Below, one piece after another: positions 60,929 to 64,000 of a stretch of DNA of 64,000 bases. Each line of letters begins with the position of its first letter. The stretch's first letter is position 1. The notes beneath the pieces are model-generated. The model was not told the origin of the DNA, made no database searches, and saw only the letters and a program-made list of their open reading frames with translations. The stretch is from Sutcliffiella horikoshii (GTDB lineage: Bacteria > Bacillota > Bacilli > Bacillales > Bacillaceae_I): assembly GCF_002157855.1 (NCBI RefSeq), contig NZ_CP020880.1:310001-374000 (forward strand), written 5' to 3'. The position numbers and the translations under genes were made by a program.

Positions 60929-61936
60929 ATGGATCAGGTTAATCACCAAGAGAAAATTAATGCCTCAGAATATGGCATCATCTGGTCACAATATGTAAAT
61001 GATAGTATGTCACGTTGTGTTTTTCGTTATTTCTTAAATGATGCTAAGGATGAACATACTCGTGCTTTACTTCAATTTGCCTTAGAATTATCAGAAACCC
61101 ATATAGAAAGAACAAAACAATTTTTAATACAAGAAAACTATCCCATTCCAATAGGGTTCACAGATGATGATGTAACGGTAACCGCTCCTAGTTTATTTAC
61201 GGATACATTTAAGGTTATTTATCTGCAAATTATGGCGATACACGGCTTGACTAGATATGCTGGTGCAACAAGTGTTTGTATTCGAGAAGATGTCAGAAAA
61301 TATCTTATTGAATGTACTTCTCAAACGTTGGAATTATATGATAGGGTCACTAGCGTCGCTTTATCAGAGGGAATTCTTAGTAAGCCTCCTACATTAAATA
61401 ACAAACAAAAGATTGATTTTATTAAGAAACAAAACTATTTAACTGGATGGTTCGGAAAGCGAAGACCGATAAATGCTATCGAAATCAGTGGTGCACATCT
61501 AAATATGCAAAAAAACATGGTCAAAATGGTATTAGAATTAGGATTCGGTCAAGTATGCCAATCTAAAGAAGTGCGAGAGTATTTTGAACGTGCTCGAAAA
61601 CTTTGTAAAAGGCACTTTCATATACTGGGTGTAATGTTAGAAGAGGAGAATCTCCATAAACCAAGGATATTTGAATCAGAAGTAACCGATTCAACCGTAC
61701 CTCCCTTTTCTGATAAGCTTATGCTTTTCCATATAGCCACACTACTATCTGCTGCACTTGGTTATTATGGGGAGGCTTTATCAATGTGTCAAAGAAGAGA
61801 TTTATCCGCTGATTACGCTCGAATGAATATGGAAATTGCTTTAATCGCTGAAGATGGTATGAATCTATTAATTGAAAACGGTTGGATGGAACAACCCCCT
61901 ACTGCCACTGACCATGAAAACCTGACGAAGAATTAG
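60929..61936 (+). CDS. DUF3231 family protein (paralogue of 33210-34208)
   Basis: 335 residues from ATG 60929 behind AAGGAGGG. Two ferritin-like helical halves. PIPIGFTDDDVTVTAPSLFT (about 71-90) is the counterpart of PIGFTESDVHKSAPKLYDYL in the other copy. It sits divergently next to the germination operon, consistent with the spore-associated genes this family often accompanies. The biochemical function is not known. Confidence 0.87.
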   Translation: MDQVNHQEKINASEYGIIWSQYVNDSMSRCVFRYFLNDAKDEHTRALLQFALELSETHIERTKQFLIQENYPIPIGFTDDDVTVTAPSLFTDTFKVIYLQIMAIHGLTRYAGATSVCIREDVRKYLIECTSQTLELYDRVTSVALSEGILSKPPTLNNKQKIDFIKKQNYLTGWFGKRRPINAIEISGAHLNMQKNMVKMVLELGFGQVCQSKEVREYFERARKLCKRHFHILGVMLEEENLHKPRIFESEVTDSTVPPFSDKLMLFHIATLLSAALGYYGEALSMCQRRDLSADYARMNMEIALIAEDGMNLLIENGWMEQPPTATDHENLTKN

Positions 61937-61996
61937 AACAAGGTGTTCATACTTTCCTTGTATCATGGATACATATAAGAGTTTTTTGTACGAACT

Positions 61997-62030
61997 AAAA
62001 AAGCAGACCCAAACGGATCTGCTTTTGTTT
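61997..62030. terminator. Bidirectional terminator
   Basis: AAAAGCAGA and TCTGCTTTT form the stem between the convergent DUF3231 and dehydrogenase genes, with T runs on both strands. Confidence 0.85.
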
Positions 62031-62748
62031 ATGATGGATTTGTTGACCATAATCCAGCTGTTTTTACAAATACTCTTGGATTAAATTTCAAACTAGCCAC
62101 GACTAATTCTGCAAGGTCTTCTGGGTGCATCACGTTTTCTTCATTGCCTTTAACAAGATTTGTATCAATCGCTAAATCTGTAACGACCGTACTTGGTGTT
62201 AAAGCAGTGACACGAACATTATGTTTTCTTACTTCTAGCATAAGTGATTCTGTTAGTCCTAAAACAGCGAATTTAGAAGCACTGTATGCACTTGTAACAG
62301 GAGCACCTTTTTGGCCGGCTGATGAAGAGATATTGATGATATCTCCTGATTTTCTTTCGATCATTCCTGGTAATACTGCTCTTGTTACATTATACACACC
62401 CATTAAATTGACTTGGATGATTTTTTCCCATTCATCTGGTGTTAGATCAAGGAACCCTCCAAATTTAGCAACACCAGCATTGTTGATTAGGATATCAATT
62501 GGGCCTAAGTCTGATTTGATATGTTCTACAGCATGGGTAACGGATTCAAGATCGGTTACATCTGCTGTTGCTGCAGACACCTTCACATCAAATTGTTGTA
62601 GTTCTGCAGCTACCTTTTCTAAATTAGACATATTTAAGCCGATTAGGCCTAAATGAACGCCCTCTTTTGCTAAGGCGATAGCAGTAGCACGTCCAATGCC
62701 TCTTCCTGCGCCTGTAACAATTGCTGTTTTTCCATTCAAAGAAATCAT
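62029..62748 (-). CDS. Short-chain dehydrogenase/reductase (FabG/YdaD-like)
   Basis: 239 residues. NAD(P)-binding TGAGRGIG (12-19), NNAG near 89-92, and the catalytic S142, Y155 and K159 (YSASK) are all present. The C-terminus ([13 protein letters not shown]) is typical of the Bacillus 3-ketoacyl-ACP-reductase-like group. It reduces a ketone or oxidises an alcohol; the substrate is unknown. It is a single gene. Confidence 0.92.
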   Translation of the reverse strand: MISLNGKTAIVTGAGRGIGRATAIALAKEGVHLGLIGLNMSNLEKVAAELQQFDVKVSAATADVTDLESVTHAVEHIKSDLGPIDILINNAGVAKFGGFLDLTPDEWEKIIQVNLMGVYNVTRAVLPGMIERKSGDIINISSSAGQKGAPVTSAYSASKFAVLGLTESLMLEVRKHNVRVTALTPSTVVTDLAIDTNLVKGNEENVMHPEDLAELVVASLKFNPRVFVKTAGLWSTNPS

Positions 62749-62792
62749 TTTATCACTCCTAAAATTATTATAAATAGTAGTTCATTTTAGCA

Positions 62793-62836
62793 GAAAGACC
62801 GCAAACTTGCTTATAAACAGCTTGCGGTCTTTCCTA
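62793..62836 (-). terminator. Terminator of the hxl operon
   Basis: GAAAGACCGCAA pairs with TTGCGGTCTTTC. It stands about 25 bases after the hxlB stop on the minus strand. Confidence 0.85.
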
Positions 62837-62860
62837 TTTAGAACTCGAGGATTAATATAT

Positions 62861-63418
62861 TTATTCTAAGTTGGCGTGTTTACCGTACATTTTATTGGTA
62901 TCCAAGCCTTTTTTCTCCATGAACCGAAGAATCACAGCGTCGTAAAATAGTAAAAGTGTTTGCTCAAATAAAGAGCCCATTGGTTGAATCGTCTTAAAAT
63001 TACTCTCCGACTGATCTTTAGGTGATCCAGGCATCTTAATAGTGATATCCGCTAATTGTCCAATAGTGGACTCAGGGAAAATCGTTACAGCTGCAATAGT
63101 CCCACCGATGCTTTTTGCTTTCTCAGCCATGGAAACTAAACCTTTTGTTTCTCCTGAACCTGATCCAATGATTAAGATGTCATCTTTTTCAAAGGTAGGG
63201 GTTACTGTTTCGCCAATCACATAGGCATCTATCCCCATGTGCATCATTCTCATGGCAAATGATTTGGCCATAAATCCAGATCTACCTGCGCCAGCAACAA
63301 AGATTTTTTTGGATTCAAGAATCCCATTAACTAATTTTTCAGCTTCATCATTGGAAATTAAATCTCCCGAGCGAATTAACTCTTTTATGATTTTAGCTAG
63401 GTATTGAGTTGTATTCAT
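62861..63418 (-). CDS. hxlB: 6-phospho-3-hexuloisomerase
   Basis: 185 residues, one SIS domain. KKIFVAGAGRSGFMAKSFAM (37-56) and ILIIGSGSGETKGLVSMAEK are the phosphosugar-binding loops. It converts hexulose-6-phosphate to fructose-6-phosphate, the second step of formaldehyde fixation in the ribulose monophosphate route. It lies eight bases after hxlA, which is the usual Bacillus order. Confidence 0.93.
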   Translation of the reverse strand: MNTTQYLAKIIKELIRSGDLISNDEAEKLVNGILESKKIFVAGAGRSGFMAKSFAMRMMHMGIDAYVIGETVTPTFEKDDILIIGSGSGETKGLVSMAEKAKSIGGTIAAVTIFPESTIGQLADITIKMPGSPKDQSESNFKTIQPMGSLFEQTLLLFYDAVILRFMEKKGLDTNKMYGKHANLE

Positions 63419-63426
63419 GATCTGAA

Positions 63427-64000
63427 TTACCCTTGATTAATCATTTGTTGCATTTTTGCAGCAGCAGCTTTTTTATCAGCTTGTCCAGTAATCCCGCCAC
63501 CTACAATGACAAGGTCTGGTTGTACTTTGATAACTTCTGGAAGTGTGTCTAACTTAATACCACCTGCGATTGCAGTTTTAGCATTTTTCACAACACTTTT
63601 GATGGTTTGTAAATCTTCAAAAGAGTTCTTTCCAACTGCTTGAAGATCGTAGCCAGTATGAACACAAATATAATCAACGCCCATAGCGTCCACTTCTTTT
63701 GCACGTCCAGCAAGGTCTTTAACAGCAATCATATCAACAAGGATTTTTTTACCTTGTTTTTTCGCTTCTTCAACAGCACCTTTAATGGACATATCTTCAG
63801 CAGTTCCAAGAATTGTCACGATATCTGCACCAGCTTCAGAAGCTTTCATTACTTCATAACCAGCTGCATCCATGATTTTTAGGTCTGCTAATACCTTTAA
63901 GTTAGGGAATGCTTCTTTTACTGCTTTTACTGCATGAAGTCCTTCATTGATTACAACCGGTGTACCGATTTCGACGATATCAATGTGATCCTCCACTTCT
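63427..64000 (-). CDS. hxlA: 3-hexulose-6-phosphate synthase, 5' end outside the window
   Basis: The last 190 residues or so of an OMP-decarboxylase-fold enzyme: HIDIVEIGTPVVINEG, LKVLADLKIMDAAGYEVMKA (the D-x-K-x-x-D motif) and VIVGGGITGQADKKAAAAKM at the end. It joins formaldehyde to ribulose-5-phosphate. The N-terminal 20 residues or so are beyond base 64000. With hxlB it detoxifies formaldehyde. Confidence 0.93.
   Translation of the reverse strand, partial: EVEDHIDIVEIGTPVVINEGLHAVKAVKEAFPNLKVLADLKIMDAAGYEVMKASEAGADIVTILGTAEDMSIKGAVEEAKKQGKKILVDMIAVKDLAGRAKEVDAMGVDYICVHTGYDLQAVGKNSFEDLQTIKSVVKNAKTAIAGGIKLDTLPEVIKVQPDLVIVGGGITGQADKKAAAAKMQQMINQG

Noticed and set aside
1-64000. tRNA or rRNA genes
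   Set aside because: No cloverleaf or conserved rRNA segment was noticed anywhere in the window.

Overview
The window looks like the chromosome of a spore-forming, low-GC Bacillota (Bacillaceae, Bacillus in the broad sense). The evidence is AT-rich DNA, strong AGGAGG-type ribosome binding sites, frequent TTG/GTG starts, a GerA/GerB/GerC spore-germination operon, two DUF3231 proteins and the hxlA-hxlB formaldehyde-fixation pair at the right edge. No tRNA, rRNA or CRISPR array was seen. I cannot name the species.

Layout. (1) About 450-9112, plus strand: a plasmid- or ICE-like replication/maintenance module. It has a small HTH protein, a winged-helix replication-type protein, a replication-relaxation-like protein, many small unknown or membrane proteins, a decayed duplicate of one of its own genes, and an unusual block of four hairpins with two 18-bp direct repeats (about 5950-6215) that looks like an origin. 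(2) 9379-16025, minus strand: a complete type I restriction-modification operon (hsdM-hsdS-hsdR) led by an extra half-size HsdS. (3) 16427-17920: a lipoprotein and decayed genes. (4) 18064-23384, plus strand: a self-contained MacA/MacB-like efflux operon with its own response regulator and kinase, preceded by a direct repeat one helical turn apart at the promoter. (5) 23420-25322: an IS110/IS1111-type element with a long 3' non-coding end that may encode a bridge RNA.

(6) About 23.4-43.3 kb: the most unusual part. It is a long series of short, unrelated, mostly plus-strand genes: small membrane proteins, a HEPN protein, an RsbR-like STAS protein, HIT, Nudix, nucleotidyltransferase, a beta-lactamase-fold hydrolase, an esterase and a kinase. 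They are separated by at least 15 copies of a diverged 50-110 bp repeat whose hairpin stem is kept by compensatory changes. A group II intron sits inside one repeat, with a visible EBS1/IBS1 match. The arrangement resembles an integron-type gene-cassette array, but no integron integrase is in the window.

(7) 43.4-54.3 kb: a likely defence island. It holds an HExxH metalloprotease, a PUA-like membrane protein next to a PD-(D/E)XK nuclease-SF1 helicase fusion, an RloC-like ATPase-anticodon nuclease, a broken gene beside a TIR protein, and a minus-strand pair of a TIR-like protein and a two-TM SLATT/DUF4231-like protein. (8) 54.4-64 kb: ordinary genes, namely a DUF4352-type lipoprotein, a corA remnant, a YgjP-type metallopeptidase, the germination operon, DUF3231, a short-chain dehydrogenase and hxlB/hxlA (hxlA runs off the window).

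Several genes carry one-base shifts at or next to homopolymer runs (4928, 17574, 28764, about 51795). Real decay and assembly error cannot be told apart from the sequence alone.
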